A DNA stretch of 64,000 nt from the NCBI RefSeq assembly GCF_031180975.1, contig NZ_JAPSLI010000001.1, positions 363,521 to 427,520 on the forward strand, read 5' to 3'. Shown here in pieces: positions 10,730 through 19,504 of the stretch; the first letter of the stretch is position 1; each line of letters begins with the position of its first letter. The position numbers and the translations under genes are program-made. The stretch comes from Microbacterium sp. (GTDB lineage: Bacteria; Actinomycetota; Actinomycetes; Actinomycetales; Microbacteriaceae). Below the pieces are notes generated by a model that made no database searches, was not told the DNA's origin, and was given only the letters and a program-made list of their open reading frames with translations.

Positions 10730-11692
10730 GTGGCTTTGACCGATCTCCCGCTTGAACAACTCCGCACGTTCCGCCCCGAGGTCGCCGAACCGGCGGACTT
10801 CGACGACTTCTGGCGCCGCACTCTCGATGAGGCGCGGGCGACAGCATCCGCTCCAGAGATCCGCGCGGCGGACACCCCGATCACCGAACTGATCGTCGAG
10901 GATCTCACGTTCAGCGGGTTCGGCGGCGAGCCGATCCGCGCGTGGGTGACCCGTCCGCGGCGCGAAGGCCGGCTGCCCGCGGTCGTCGAGTTCATCGGCT
11001 ACGGCGGTGGACGCGGCCTGCCGGGCGAGCACCTGCGCTGGGCGTCGGCCGGATACGTCCACGTGCTCATGGACACGCGCGGCCAGGGCGCCTCCTGGGG
11101 CTCGGGCGGCGGCACCCCCGACCCGCACGGCTCCGACGGCGCGGCGCCCGGCGTAATGACGCGCGGCATCGCCAGCCCCGAGACGTACTACTACCGTCGC
11201 TTGTTCACCGACGGGGTGCGCGCCGTGGACACCGCGAAGGAGCTGCCGTTCGTCGACCCGTCGCGCATCGCGGTCGCCGGCGTGAGCCAGGGAGGTGGCA
11301 TCTCGCTGGCGGTGGCCGCCCTGCATCCCGATGCCATCGCGGTGATGCCCGACGTGCCGTTCCTGTGCCACTTCCGCCGCTCGGTGGAGCTGACGCCGCA
11401 GAACCCGTTCCGCGAGATCGAGCGGTACCTGGCCGTGCACCGCGACCGCGTCGACGAGGTGTTCCATACGCTGTCGTACTTCGACGGCGTGAACTTCGCC
11501 CGCCGCATCCGCGTGCCCGCGCTGTTCTCGGTCGCGCTGATGGACGACGTGGTGCTGCCGTCGAGCGTGTTCGCCGCCTACAACCACCTCGCGACGACGG
11601 ATGCCGAGATCGAGGTGTACCCGTTCAACGGGCACGAGGCCGGGCAGACGTACCAGTGGGTGAAGCAGGTGCGCTGGTTGGCTGCCCGCTGA
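10730..11692 (+). CDS. AXE1-family acetyl ester hydrolase
   Basis: The 320-residue length matches cephalosporin-C deacetylase/acetylxylan esterases. These are cytoplasmic alpha/beta-hydrolases that remove acetyl groups from xylo-oligosaccharides and other small esters. Seen here: the fold entry FIGYGGGRG, MDTRGQG, the nucleophile elbow GVSQGGG, the acid in LMDDVVLPS and the histidine in NGHEAG, so the triad is complete. The start is GTG 10730, the point where family homology begins. GATACG at 10716-10721 sits where a minus-10 would give a nearly leaderless message. The long frame running upstream passes through repeat array B and is not coding. It faces glmM with a two-way terminator between. 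Confidence 0.9.
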   Translation: MALTDLPLEQLRTFRPEVAEPADFDDFWRRTLDEARATASAPEIRAADTPITELIVEDLTFSGFGGEPIRAWVTRPRREGRLPAVVEFIGYGGGRGLPGEHLRWASAGYVHVLMDTRGQGASWGSGGGTPDPHGSDGAAPGVMTRGIASPETYYYRRLFTDGVRAVDTAKELPFVDPSRIAVAGVSQGGGISLAVAALHPDAIAVMPDVPFLCHFRRSVELTPQNPFREIERYLAVHRDRVDEVFHTLSYFDGVNFARRIRVPALFSVALMDDVVLPSSVFAAYNHLATTDAEIEVYPFNGHEAGQTYQWVKQVRWLAAR

Positions 11693-11763
11693 CGACACCG
11701 GATGCCGTGCCGCGAGCGAAGCCGGATGCCGTGCCGCGACGCATCCGCTCGACGCACAGCACG

Positions 11764-11795
11764 ACGCCCCCACGGATCGGAGTCCGCGGGGGCGT
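11764..11795. terminator. Bidirectional terminator hairpin
   Basis: ACGCCCCCACGGA (11764-11776) pairs with TCCGCGGGGGCGT (11783-11795) around a six-base loop, with one mismatch. It lies between the convergent esterase and glmM genes. There is no long T-run. Confidence 0.75.
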
Positions 11796-11815
11796 TGCTG
11801 TCGGTGACGTGCGGG

Positions 11816-13171
11816 TCAGAGCGCGAGGCGCTCGCGCACCACGTCGGCGAGGCGCTCGGCGCACTGCTGCGCCGTCTCCTTGTCGGCCGCTTCGACCATC
11901 ACGCGCACCAGCGATTCGGTGCCGGAAGCCCGCAGCAGCACGCGTCCGGTGTCGCCCAGCATCTGCTCGCACTCCTGAACGGCCTTGGCGACCTCCGGGT
12001 CGGCGACGCGGGTCTTGTCGACGTCCTTGACGTTGATGAGCACCTGCGGGAAGACGGTCATCACCGAGGCGAGCTCGGCGAGCGTCTTCTTCTGGCGCGC
12101 CATCTCGGCCACCAGGTGCAGGCCCGTCAACAGACCGTCGCCCGTCGTGGCGTAGTCGCTCATGATCACGTGACCGGACTGCTCGCCGCCGAGCGAGTAG
12201 CCGCCGGCGTTCATGTCCTCGAGGACGTAGCGGTCGCCCACGGCGGTCTGACGCACGGTGATGCCGTGCTCGCGCATGGCGACGTGCAGACCCAGGTTGC
12301 TCATCACGGTCGCGACGAGGGTGTCGTCGACGAGCTTGCCGCGGCTCTTCATCGCCACCGCCAGGATGGCCATGATCTGATCGCCGTCAACGATGTTGCC
12401 GTCGTGGTCGACGGCCAGGCAGCGATCGGCATCCCCGTCGTGAGCGATACCCACGTCGGCACCGACGCGAACGACCTCAGCCGCCAGCTTGTCGAGGTGG
12501 GTCGAGCCCACGCCGTCGTTGATGTTCAGCCCGTCGGGGTCGGCACCGATGACGGTCACCTTCGCGCCGGCCGCGCGGAACGCCTCAGGCGATGCGCCCG
12601 ACGCGGCGCCGTGCGCGCAGTCCAGCACGACGTGGATGCCGTCGAGCCGGTGCGGCAGGGATGCCAGCAGGTGGATGACATAGCGATCCTCGGCGTCCGA
12701 GAAGCGCTGCACGCGGCCGACGTCGCCGCCGGTGGGCTGCAGCTTCGGACCGGACATCGCCTCTTCGATACGGCGTTCGACCTCGTCGGGCAGCTTGACG
12801 CCGCCGCGGGCGAAGATCTTGATGCCGTTGTCGGGCGCCGGGTTGTGCGAGGCCGAGATCATCACGCCGAAGTCGGCGTCGATGTCCGAGATGAGGTAGG
12901 CCGCGGCCGGGGTGGGCAGCGTCCCGGCATCCAGCACATCCACGCCCGACGAGGCGAGCCCCGCCTCGACGGCGGCGCTGAGGAAGTGACCGGAGATGCG
13001 GGGGTCGCGGGCGACCACGGCGGTGAGCCGCTTGCCGGCGGCGCGACGCGCCTCGGCAATACGGCCCTGGCCCAGGACGACGGCAGTCGCCTGGGCCAGG
13101 GTGAGCGCAAGTTCGGCGGTGAGGGGGCCGTTGGCCAGCCCCCGCACGCCGTCCGTTCCGAACAGTGCCAT
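11816..13171 (-). CDS. glmM: Phosphoglucosamine mutase
   Basis: The 451-residue enzyme interconverts glucosamine-6-phosphate and glucosamine-1-phosphate on the way to UDP-GlcNAc for peptidoglycan. The N-terminal FGTDGVRG, the phosphoserine loop [13 protein letters not shown], the metal loop [12 protein letters not shown], the sugar loop GGEQSGHVI and the C-terminal phosphate loop [12 protein letters not shown] are all present and in order. It starts 17 bases after rpsI and is the last gene of the rplM-rpsI-glmM operon, an arrangement common in Actinobacteria that ties wall precursor synthesis to ribosome production. Confidence 0.97.
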   Translation of the reverse strand: MALFGTDGVRGLANGPLTAELALTLAQATAVVLGQGRIAEARRAAGKRLTAVVARDPRISGHFLSAAVEAGLASSGVDVLDAGTLPTPAAAYLISDIDADFGVMISASHNPAPDNGIKIFARGGVKLPDEVERRIEEAMSGPKLQPTGGDVGRVQRFSDAEDRYVIHLLASLPHRLDGIHVVLDCAHGAASGASPEAFRAAGAKVTVIGADPDGLNINDGVGSTHLDKLAAEVVRVGADVGIAHDGDADRCLAVDHDGNIVDGDQIMAILAVAMKSRGKLVDDTLVATVMSNLGLHVAMREHGITVRQTAVGDRYVLEDMNAGGYSLGGEQSGHVIMSDYATTGDGLLTGLHLVAEMARQKKTLAELASVMTVFPQVLINVKDVDKTRVADPEVAKAVQECEQMLGDTGRVLLRASGTESLVRVMVEAADKETAQQCAERLADVVRERLAL

Positions 13172-13188
13172 AGAGGGAACTGAGCGGA

Positions 13189-13674
13189 TCAGCGCTTCGA
13201 GTACTGCGGAGCCTTGCGGGCCTTCTTGAGACCGGCCTTCTTGCGCTCCTTGACGCGGGCGTCGCGCGAGAGGAAGCCGGCCTTCTTCAGGGTCGGACGG
13301 TTGTTCTCGGCGTCGATGTTGTTCAGCGCGCGAGCGATGCCGAGGCGCAGGGCGCCGGCCTGGCCCGAGTCGCCGCCACCCGAGATGCGGGCGATGACGT
13401 CGTACGCGCCCTGCAAGTTGAGGGCGGTGAACGGGTCGTTGATCAGCTGCTGGTGCAGCTTGTTCGGGAAGTAGTCCTCGAGCGTACGGCCGTTGACCGT
13501 GATCGTGCCCGAGCCGGGGACCAGACGCACGCGGGCGATGGCCTGCTTGCGGCGACCCACGGCAGCGCCGGGAACGGAGAGGACGGGGCGGGGCGCAGCC
13601 TCGACGGTCTCGGCCTCAGGGGTCGAGGTGGAGAAGTTCTGCGGGAATTCGGTGGTGTCCTGGATGTCAGCCAC
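13189..13674 (-). CDS. rpsI: 30S ribosomal protein S9 (uS9)
   Basis: The 161-residue product has a 35-residue acidic, low-complexity N-terminal extension before the core that begins [19 protein letters not shown]. The C-terminal basic tail [17 protein letters not shown] reaches the P-site tRNA in known ribosomes. GTG start with AAGGA upstream; 26 bases after rplM. The extension is usual for actinobacterial S9. Confidence 0.97.
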   Translation of the reverse strand: MADIQDTTEFPQNFSTSTPEAETVEAAPRPVLSVPGAAVGRRKQAIARVRLVPGSGTITVNGRTLEDYFPNKLHQQLINDPFTALNLQGAYDVIARISGGGDSGQAGALRLGIARALNNIDAENNRPTLKKAGFLSRDARVKERKKAGLKKARKAPQYSKR

Positions 13675-13700
13675 GAGTATGTCCTTATTCTGAGCGGCGC

Positions 13701-14147
13701 TTACTGGGCGACCTGGTCGAGCGTGTACGGCGTGGGCTGCTGAGCGGCGTGCGGGTGCTCGGCACCGGCGTACACCTTCAGCTTCGACAGCTGCTGGCGG
13801 CCCAGGCTGTTCTTGGGGAGCATGCCGCGGACGGCCTTCTCCACGGCGCGGACGGGGTTCTTCTCGAGGAGCTCGGCGTAGTTGACCGACTTGAGGCCAC
13901 CCGGGTAGCCCGAGTGACGGTAGGCGAGCTTCTTCTGGAGCTTCTGACCGGTGAGCGCGACCTTGTCGGCGTTCACGATGACGACGAAGTCGCCGGTGTC
14001 GATGTGCGGAGCGAAGGTCGGCTTGTGCTTGCCGCGCAGGATCGCTGCGGCGTGCGAGGCCAGCCGGCCGAGAACGACGTCGGTGGCGTCGATGACGATC
14101 CAGTCACGCTGGACCTGCCCGGCCTTCGGGGTGTAAGTGCGCGTCAC
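13701..14147 (-). CDS. rplM: 50S ribosomal protein L13 (uL13)
   Basis: The 148-residue protein matches L13 length and contains [32 protein letters not shown] and the C-terminal [15 protein letters not shown]. The GTG at 14147 ([10 protein letters not shown]) is the family start; the upstream open frame enters the repeat-rich gap and is not coding. It is the first gene of rplM-rpsI-glmM. Confidence 0.96.
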   Translation of the reverse strand: MTRTYTPKAGQVQRDWIVIDATDVVLGRLASHAAAILRGKHKPTFAPHIDTGDFVVIVNADKVALTGQKLQKKLAYRHSGYPGGLKSVNYAELLEKNPVRAVEKAVRGMLPKNSLGRQQLSKLKVYAGAEHPHAAQQPTPYTLDQVAQ

Positions 14148-14290
14148 GATAGTGCTGCTTTCTTGATTCGAACGGAGAGGTTCGTGAATCCCACTCCGGG
14201 GTGGTTCCGTGCGGAACACGCCAGTGGAGGGCTCACGTTCGTCGTGCTTGCACTGCAGCGAGACCGCAAGGCAGGCACCAAAGGGATAGC
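14148..14290 (-). promoter_or_regulatory. rplM leader and possible promoter
   Basis: On the minus strand TAGGCT at 14294-14289 could be a minus-10, which would give a leader of roughly 130-140 bases before the rplM GTG. Long leaders in this operon often bind a ribosomal protein for feedback control. No known leader fold is recognised here, so this is a weak call. Confidence 0.3.
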
Positions 14291-14334
14291 CTACAGCATC
14301 CGGCGTCCCGACGCAGAATCGCCCGGGGCTTGCG

Positions 14335-14440
14335 GCGCGCAGGTGGTCGCCTCGCGGGGTGGATGTGGCGCAGGTGGTCGCCTGCCGGGGTGGATGTGGC
14401 GCAGGTGGTCGCCTCGCGGGCACGGATGCGGCCACTCGCG
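14335..14440. repeat. Family B elements, three copies
   Basis: GCAGGTGGTCGCCT recurs about every 31 bases (about 14340, 14371 and 14402) within GTGGATGTGGCGCAGGTGG. It is the reverse complement of the motif in the large array at 15.6-16.5 kb. The rest of the 14148-14549 gap shows no gene. Confidence 0.75.
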
Positions 14441-14549
14441 ACCCATCGAGCGCGGCGGTTCCTCCTGCACAGCCTCGCGCTTTGGTGCGTTGTTCACAAT
14501 CCGTGGGTTCTCGCCTCTTCTCGTGCGCTGTCAGGCACGAAAGTGAAGG

Positions 14550-15545
14550 ATGCCGAAGTCGCCGTCCCCGCTCCCCACCTCCCTCGGAACGCACTTCTCC
14601 ACGACCGCCGCGCTCGATGAGGGGCTCACCCGAAGGCGGATGCGGGGCGGCGACCTCATCGCGCCGTTCCACGGCGCGCGCCGACGACTCGATGACCTGG
14701 CTCGCGAGCAGGCGGAGTGCGACGCGATCACCGGCCCGATGTCGCTGAGTCGGCGCACCGCGCTCGCTGTGAAAGGGCGCGCGCTCGCGTACGCATCGGT
14801 GATGCCGAAGGGTGCGTTCCTCTGCGGACGCACGGCCGCCGCGATCAGAGCCCTTCCGGTGCGGCACGGCGAAGAGCTCGAGTTCGGGGTGCTCGCTCCG
14901 CAGCGGGCGCCTCGGGCTTCCGGCATCCGGGGAAGGAAGATCGAGCCGCACCTCGTCGGCCTCGAGGTCTTCGACGGGCTGCCGATCAGCACTCCGGCGA
15001 CGACCTGGGCGATGCTGGGTCGCGACCTCTCCCTCAGGGAGCTGATCGTCCTCGCCGACGCGATGCTGTTCATTCCGCGTGACTCGTTCGCGCGACGGCA
15101 TCCGGAACTCGCGATCGCGACGCGCGACGAGCTGCAGGCCGCGCTGGATGCCGGACGCCGAGCCGGCATCGCGAGACTGACCCAGGCGCTCGCGTTGTCG
15201 GTCACCGGGAGCGCCTCGCCCCTTGAGACGGATTACCGGCTGGATGCCGCTGCCGCGGGGCTTCCGGTGCCTGCGCTCGACGTCGAGATCCGCGATGAGC
15301 GCGGGCGGCTGCTCGGGGTGTCCGAGATCGTGTACGAGAAATACCGGGTGGCCGTGGAGATCGAGGGAGATCATCACCGCACGTCGGTGGCGCAGTGGAA
15401 TCGGGACATCGACAAGGTCCGCGCGTACATGAACGCGGGATGGCACGTCGAGCGGCTGACCGGGGCGCACGTTCGGCGCCAGCGCAACGGCGTGGCGATC
15501 GTCCGCGAAGCTCTCGTGCGCCGCGGATGGAGGCCCGGGCGCTGA
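14550..15545 (+). CDS. DUF559-type protein, nuclease-like fold
   Basis: The 331-residue protein belongs to a group widespread in Actinobacteria. The N-terminal third ([19 protein letters not shown]) looks like a small AbiEi-type winged helix. The C-terminal third has the Vsr/DUF559 pattern: [28 protein letters not shown] and [22 protein letters not shown], resembling a PD-(D/E)xK nuclease core. The E, ExE and HH residues are retained. No partner toxin is adjacent, and flanking DNA is repeat arrays on both sides. A role in DNA repair or defence has been suggested for relatives, but the function is not known. ATG 14550 follows a long non-coding stretch with AAGTGAAGG just upstream. Confidence 0.7.
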   Translation: MPKSPSPLPTSLGTHFSTTAALDEGLTRRRMRGGDLIAPFHGARRRLDDLAREQAECDAITGPMSLSRRTALAVKGRALAYASVMPKGAFLCGRTAAAIRALPVRHGEELEFGVLAPQRAPRASGIRGRKIEPHLVGLEVFDGLPISTPATTWAMLGRDLSLRELIVLADAMLFIPRDSFARRHPELAIATRDELQAALDAGRRAGIARLTQALALSVTGSASPLETDYRLDAAAAGLPVPALDVEIRDERGRLLGVSEIVYEKYRVAVEIEGDHHRTSVAQWNRDIDKVRAYMNAGWHVERLTGAHVRRQRNGVAIVREALVRRGWRPGR

Positions 15546-15603
15546 CGTCGCCCCGCTGGGGGTCCTATGAGGCGTGGCCCCCAGACCGTGCCCCCGGTGA
15601 AGG

Positions 15604-16545
15604 TGGCGCATATGGCCGCTTCGCCGCCCGGGAGGCGACCACATGCGCCACATCAACGGCGCAAGGTGACCAGGTGCGCCACATCAACGGGGCGAGGCGA
15701 CCATTCGCGCCACATCACCGTCGCGCCGCCGCACACCTCGGCGCGCACGAGCCCGCCGCGCAAGCGCGCACCCGGGCGGGCGCCCAGAGACGGGGCGCAC
15801 ATGGCCGCTTCGCCGCCCGGGAGGCGACCACATGCGCCACCTCCCCGGAGGCGAGGTCACCATTCGCGCCACATCACCGTCGCGCCGCCGCACACCTCGG
15901 CACGCAGGAGCGCGCCGCCCACGGGCGCACACACGGCGCATGCCCAGAGACGGGGCGCGTATGGCCGCTTCGCGGCCGCGGAGGCGACCACATGCGCCAC
16001 ATCAACGGCGCAAGGTGACCAGGTGCGCCACATCAACGGGGCCTGGCGACCAGGTGCGCCACATCAACGGGGCTAGGCGGCCAGGTGGGCCACGTCGACG
16101 TTGCGCCGCCGCACACCTCGGCGCACACCTCGGCACGCAGGAGCGCGCCGCCCAGGGGCGCACACACGGCGCACGCCCAGAGAGGGGGCGCATATGGCCG
16201 CTTCGCCGCCCGGGAGGCGACCACATGCGCCACATCAACGGCGCAAGGTGACCAGGTGCGCCACATCAACTGGGCGAGGCGACCATTCGCGCCACATCAC
16301 CGTCGCGCCGCCGCACACCTCGGCGCACACCTCGGCACGCATGAGCGCGCCGCCCAGGAGTGCACACCCGGGCGAGCGCCCAGAGAGGGGGCGCATATGG
16401 CCGCTTCGCGGCCGCGGAGGCGACCACACGCGCCACATCAACGGGGCTAGGCGACCAGGTGCGCCACATCAACGGGGCTAGGCGACCAGGTGCGCCACAT
16501 CAACGGGGCGAGGCGACCAGATGCGCCACATCACCGTCGGCCAAG
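15604..16545. repeat. Family B long array: five units of 160-235 bp with 31-bp subrepeats
   Basis: Five higher-order units begin with GGCGCRYATGGCCGC at about 15604, 15798, 15956, 16190 and 16391. Each contains several copies of a 31-bp subunit built around GGCGACCANNTGCGCCACAT, followed (units 1-4) by a CGCCGCCGCACACCTCGGC block and a CCCAGAGA block. The subunits vary by base changes and there are no unique spacers, so it is a minisatellite and not a CRISPR. It fills nearly the whole 15546-16590 gap. Confidence 0.9.
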
Positions 16546-16590
16546 CAGGGCCCGGCGGGGCCACGCGGGGCCTTGCCACGGAAGCCCAGC

Positions 16591-17259
16591 TCAGTGCGGC
16601 TCCGCCGTCACCAGAATGGGGCGGTGGTCACTGGTGCCTTGGGGCAGCGTGCGGATGCTGTCGATGTGGAACCGCACGGACGTCGCAAAATCATAGTGCC
16701 CGCGGAACACGCGGTACCGCGTGTACGTGTGGTCGTCGCTGAGGGTGAGCGAGTAGCCGTGGTCGCGCACCGTCTGGCCGAGGTTCTCCTTGAACACCGG
16801 GTAGTTGTAGTCGCCGACCATGAGGATCGGCAGCCCCGGACCGATCGACTCCAGCTCGTCCAGTGCGGCGCGGATCTGATTGCGCCGCAGCGAGTTCAGC
16901 GCGGTGAGCGGCGCCGCGTGGAACGACGCGACCACCAGGTTCCGACCCGCGTCGATGTCGCGCAGCCGGGCGCCGAGCACCCGCTCGTGCGCCGGCTTGA
17001 GCAGCCGGTCATGCAGCGACTTCTTGAGCCCGATCGTGCGGACCTGCTCCACGTGGAAGGTGTTCCTCCGCACGTAGAGCGCCAGCCCCAGCCGGTTGCC
17101 CTTGGTGGCCTCCACCAGGGCGAGGCCTCCGACGGCATCCGGCAGCGACCGCGTGTCGCACTCCTGCAGGCACAGGATGTCGGGGTCGTGCTCGCTGACC
17201 AGCGCCGCGAGCTCCGGAGCCGCACGATGCTTGCGGAGGTTGTACGAGATGGCTCTCAT
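16591..17259 (-). CDS. Endonuclease/exonuclease/phosphatase family protein
   Basis: The 222-residue protein has the EEP-fold motifs in order: ISYNLRKH (Asn metal ligand), ILCLQECD (catalytic Glu), VVASFHAAPL (His), MVGDYNYP (Asp-x-Asn) and the terminal TSDHRPILV (Asp-His). All expected catalytic residues are present. Family members hydrolyse phosphodiesters in DNA, lipids or small metabolites, and sequence alone does not choose between them. No signal peptide is seen, so it is likely cytoplasmic. ATG 17259 is taken because the family begins MRAISYN; a longer upstream frame overlaps the next gene. Confidence 0.85.
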   Translation of the reverse strand: MRAISYNLRKHRAAPELAALVSEHDPDILCLQECDTRSLPDAVGGLALVEATKGNRLGLALYVRRNTFHVEQVRTIGLKKSLHDRLLKPAHERVLGARLRDIDAGRNLVVASFHAAPLTALNSLRRNQIRAALDELESIGPGLPILMVGDYNYPVFKENLGQTVRDHGYSLTLSDDHTYTRYRVFRGHYDFATSVRFHIDSIRTLPQGTSDHRPILVTAEPH

Positions 17260-17323
17260 GCGCCCACGGTACTCGTGCGGGCGGCCGGCGCCGCTAGGGG
17301 TTGCATTGCGGATGCCGGATGCG

Positions 17324-18601
17324 TCAGGACCCGTCGCCGTCGTCCGCGGCCACAAGAGGGTCCCGCAGGTCGCCCGACGAGGTGTGCTCCCGCAGGTCGT
17401 TGCGCAGCCGCGCCTGCGCCTGCGCGGCCGGGATGCCGACAAGCGCACCGACCAGCAGCATCCCGGCACCCGCCGCCGAGAGCGGCCATGACTCGACCGC
17501 CTGCTCGCTCCACGACATCCCGGTGGCGAGGATGAGCGCGGCGATGCCGGCGAACGCGAGCGCCGTGGCGGTGAGGCGGCCGGCCGACGGCAGGGCCAGG
17601 ATGACGCGCAGCTCGACCTCGTCCACACGCTGCGGGCTCGTGGTGCGGATCCATCGCCCCAGCGTGCGCTCGGCGAGGAACCGGCCGCCGACGGACACCA
17701 ACCATCCGGCGAGCGCCCCGGCCGCGAAGACGAGCAGCGCACCGCCGCCGATCGTGGCGAGCACGTCGATCAGCCGCTCACCGGGCTCCGCCCAGTATCG
17801 GGGGTCGCAGCCGCGGCACGGCTGACGCAGGAACACCGCAGCGTAGAACAGCACGAACCCGGCGATCACGACCCACACGCCGATCGTCGCGAGGCGGGCC
17901 GTGTGGCGGCCGCGCCGGCGCAGCAGCCGCGGCAGCCGTCCGGCAGGCAGTGCCGCGCGGCGACGCCGGGCGACGGCATCCGCTCGGGCGGCGTCCCGTC
18001 GCCACCCACCCCGCAGCGACTCGAAGCGCTCACGCTGCCGGTCGGCGGCGCGGCCGCCGATCAACCCGACCACCCAGCCGAGCGCGGCCACCACGACGGC
18101 CCCGCCGGTCATGAACAGGCCGATCTCGCCGGACTCCATGAGCAACGTCGTGATCAGGAACAGCGCCGCGAGCCCCACGCCGATCCAGAACACCACCATG
18201 CCGACGCGCGCCAGCACGACGCCGGGCGGGACCGCGAGCTTCGCGCGCAGCGCGCTCGTGGGCACCTCGTCGGGGTGCGTCACCGCTCGCTTCTCGAGCG
18301 CGCCGAGCAGCGCCGTGCGCTCGGCGACGAGGAACGCCGGCCAGGCGATCGCGAGCACCAGTCCCGTCAGGAGGATCACCCCCATGCTGGCGCGCAACAG
18401 CGCGTCGGCCGCGGCCGTGAACTCTCCGAACAGCTCGGTCTCCTCGGCGAGGATGCCGGTCACCAGCAGCACCGCGAACGTCACGGCCGTGCCGGCAGAT
18501 GCGCCGATCAGCACGTCGCGCACCGCGCCGCCCACCGCGATCGTCGGGGACGTGACGTCCACGACCCGCGGTTCGCCCCGGTCACTCGTCGTCAACGGCA
18601 T
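17324..18601 (-). CDS. Multi-spanning membrane protein of unknown function
   Basis: The 425-residue protein has about nine hydrophobic helices. A basic cytoplasmic loop of roughly 60 residues (about 175-235) is rich in Arg and Ala, and a short extracytoplasmic loop has a Cys pair, PCRGCDP. The C-terminus is hydrophilic and acidic. I do not recognise the family. It overlaps the end of truA by 20 bases, so the two are probably co-transcribed; a GTG at 18562 would remove the overlap and remains possible. Confidence 0.6.
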   Translation of the reverse strand: MPLTTSDRGEPRVVDVTSPTIAVGGAVRDVLIGASAGTAVTFAVLLVTGILAEETELFGEFTAAADALLRASMGVILLTGLVLAIAWPAFLVAERTALLGALEKRAVTHPDEVPTSALRAKLAVPPGVVLARVGMVVFWIGVGLAALFLITTLLMESGEIGLFMTGGAVVVAALGWVVGLIGGRAADRQRERFESLRGGWRRDAARADAVARRRRAALPAGRLPRLLRRRGRHTARLATIGVWVVIAGFVLFYAAVFLRQPCRGCDPRYWAEPGERLIDVLATIGGGALLVFAAGALAGWLVSVGGRFLAERTLGRWIRTTSPQRVDEVELRVILALPSAGRLTATALAFAGIAALILATGMSWSEQAVESWPLSAAGAGMLLVGALVGIPAAQAQARLRNDLREHTSSGDLRDPLVAADDGDGS

Positions 18602-19460
18602 CCGTCCCCGCCATCGACCCGTCGCGGTCGCGACGTGCCCTGGTCTGCTCCGCGCGCGCGGCGAGCAGGGCGTCGTCGGGGTATCCCACCTCGGTCAGGG
18701 TGAGCCCGCGGGCGGGCAGCACCTTGAACGCGCTGGTGCGCTCCAACTCGTCGCGCAGCCGGGCGACGTCGTCGACCGCGAGCTTGCCCTCGCCGACGGC
18801 GGCGCACGCGCCGACGAGGGCGCGCACCATGCTGTGGCAGAACGCGTCGGCCTTGACCTCGGCGATCAGCACGCCCTCGGCGTCCCGGCGCCAGCGGTAG
18901 TCCAGCAGCGTGCGGATGGTGGTCGCCTCCTCGCGCGGCTTGCAGTACGCCGCGAAGTCGTGCAGCCCGATGAGGGTCTGCGCCGCGGCATCCATCGCCT
19001 CGACGTCGAGATCGATGCGCAGGGTCGTGGTGTCGTGCCGGCGCATCGGGTCGTACCCGCTGGCGACGTCGGCGAGGCGGTACCGGTACCGGCGCCACAC
19101 CGCGGAGAAGCGGGCGTCGAACCCCTCCGGCGTGAGAGTCGTGCGGCTCACCGTCACGTCGGGGTACGTGCCGAGCACTCCGCGGATGCGACGGGCGAGC
19201 GACCCGGCGGGATCTGACGCCGCCTGGCCGTGGCGGGTCCGCACCCGTGCCCACTGCGCCTCGTCCAGATCGACGTGCGCGACCTGGCCGGAGGCGTGCA
19301 CCCCGGCATCCGTCCGCCCGGCGACGACGAGCTGCACGTCGGAGCCGACGATCCGCGCGAGGGCCGCCTCGAGCACGCCCTGCACGGTGCGCAGCCCCGG
19401 CTGCTTCGCCCAGCCGCGGAAATGCGTGCCGTCGTAGGCGATGTCCAACCGAATGCGCAC
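18582..19460 (-). CDS. truA: tRNA pseudouridine(38-40) synthase
   Basis: The 292-residue enzyme makes pseudouridine at positions 38-40 of tRNA anticodon stems. The N-terminal RLDIAYDGTHFRGWAKQ, the catalytic Asp in AGRTDAGVHA and the motif FCHSMVR with LVGACAAVGEGK are intact. About 25 charged residues extend the C-terminus past the usual end. GTG start at 19460. In many Actinobacteria truA follows the ribosomal protein cluster; here it lies nearby but separately. Confidence 0.95.
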   Translation of the reverse strand: MRIRLDIAYDGTHFRGWAKQPGLRTVQGVLEAALARIVGSDVQLVVAGRTDAGVHASGQVAHVDLDEAQWARVRTRHGQAASDPAGSLARRIRGVLGTYPDVTVSRTTLTPEGFDARFSAVWRRYRYRLADVASGYDPMRRHDTTTLRIDLDVEAMDAAAQTLIGLHDFAAYCKPREEATTIRTLLDYRWRRDAEGVLIAEVKADAFCHSMVRALVGACAAVGEGKLAVDDVARLRDELERTSAFKVLPARGLTLTEVGYPDDALLAARAEQTRARRDRDGSMAGTDAVDDE

Positions 19461-19504
19461 GGACCCAGCCTAGACGCGGCGGTCAGCCCGCCTGGACGCG
19501 GCGG

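Noticed and set aside
8864..11692. A 942-codon frame running into the esterase
   Set aside because: The upstream two thirds cross the GT-C gene in another frame and the repeat array; only the part from 10730 has family homology.
14531..15205. 224-codon minus-strand frame opposite the DUF559-type gene
   Set aside because: No recognised domain; the plus-strand frame has a conserved C-terminal pattern.
15604..16545. CRISPR-like array of 31-bp repeats
   Set aside because: Repeats are head to tail with diverged copies and no unique spacers of constant length, and no cas gene is near; it is a minisatellite.
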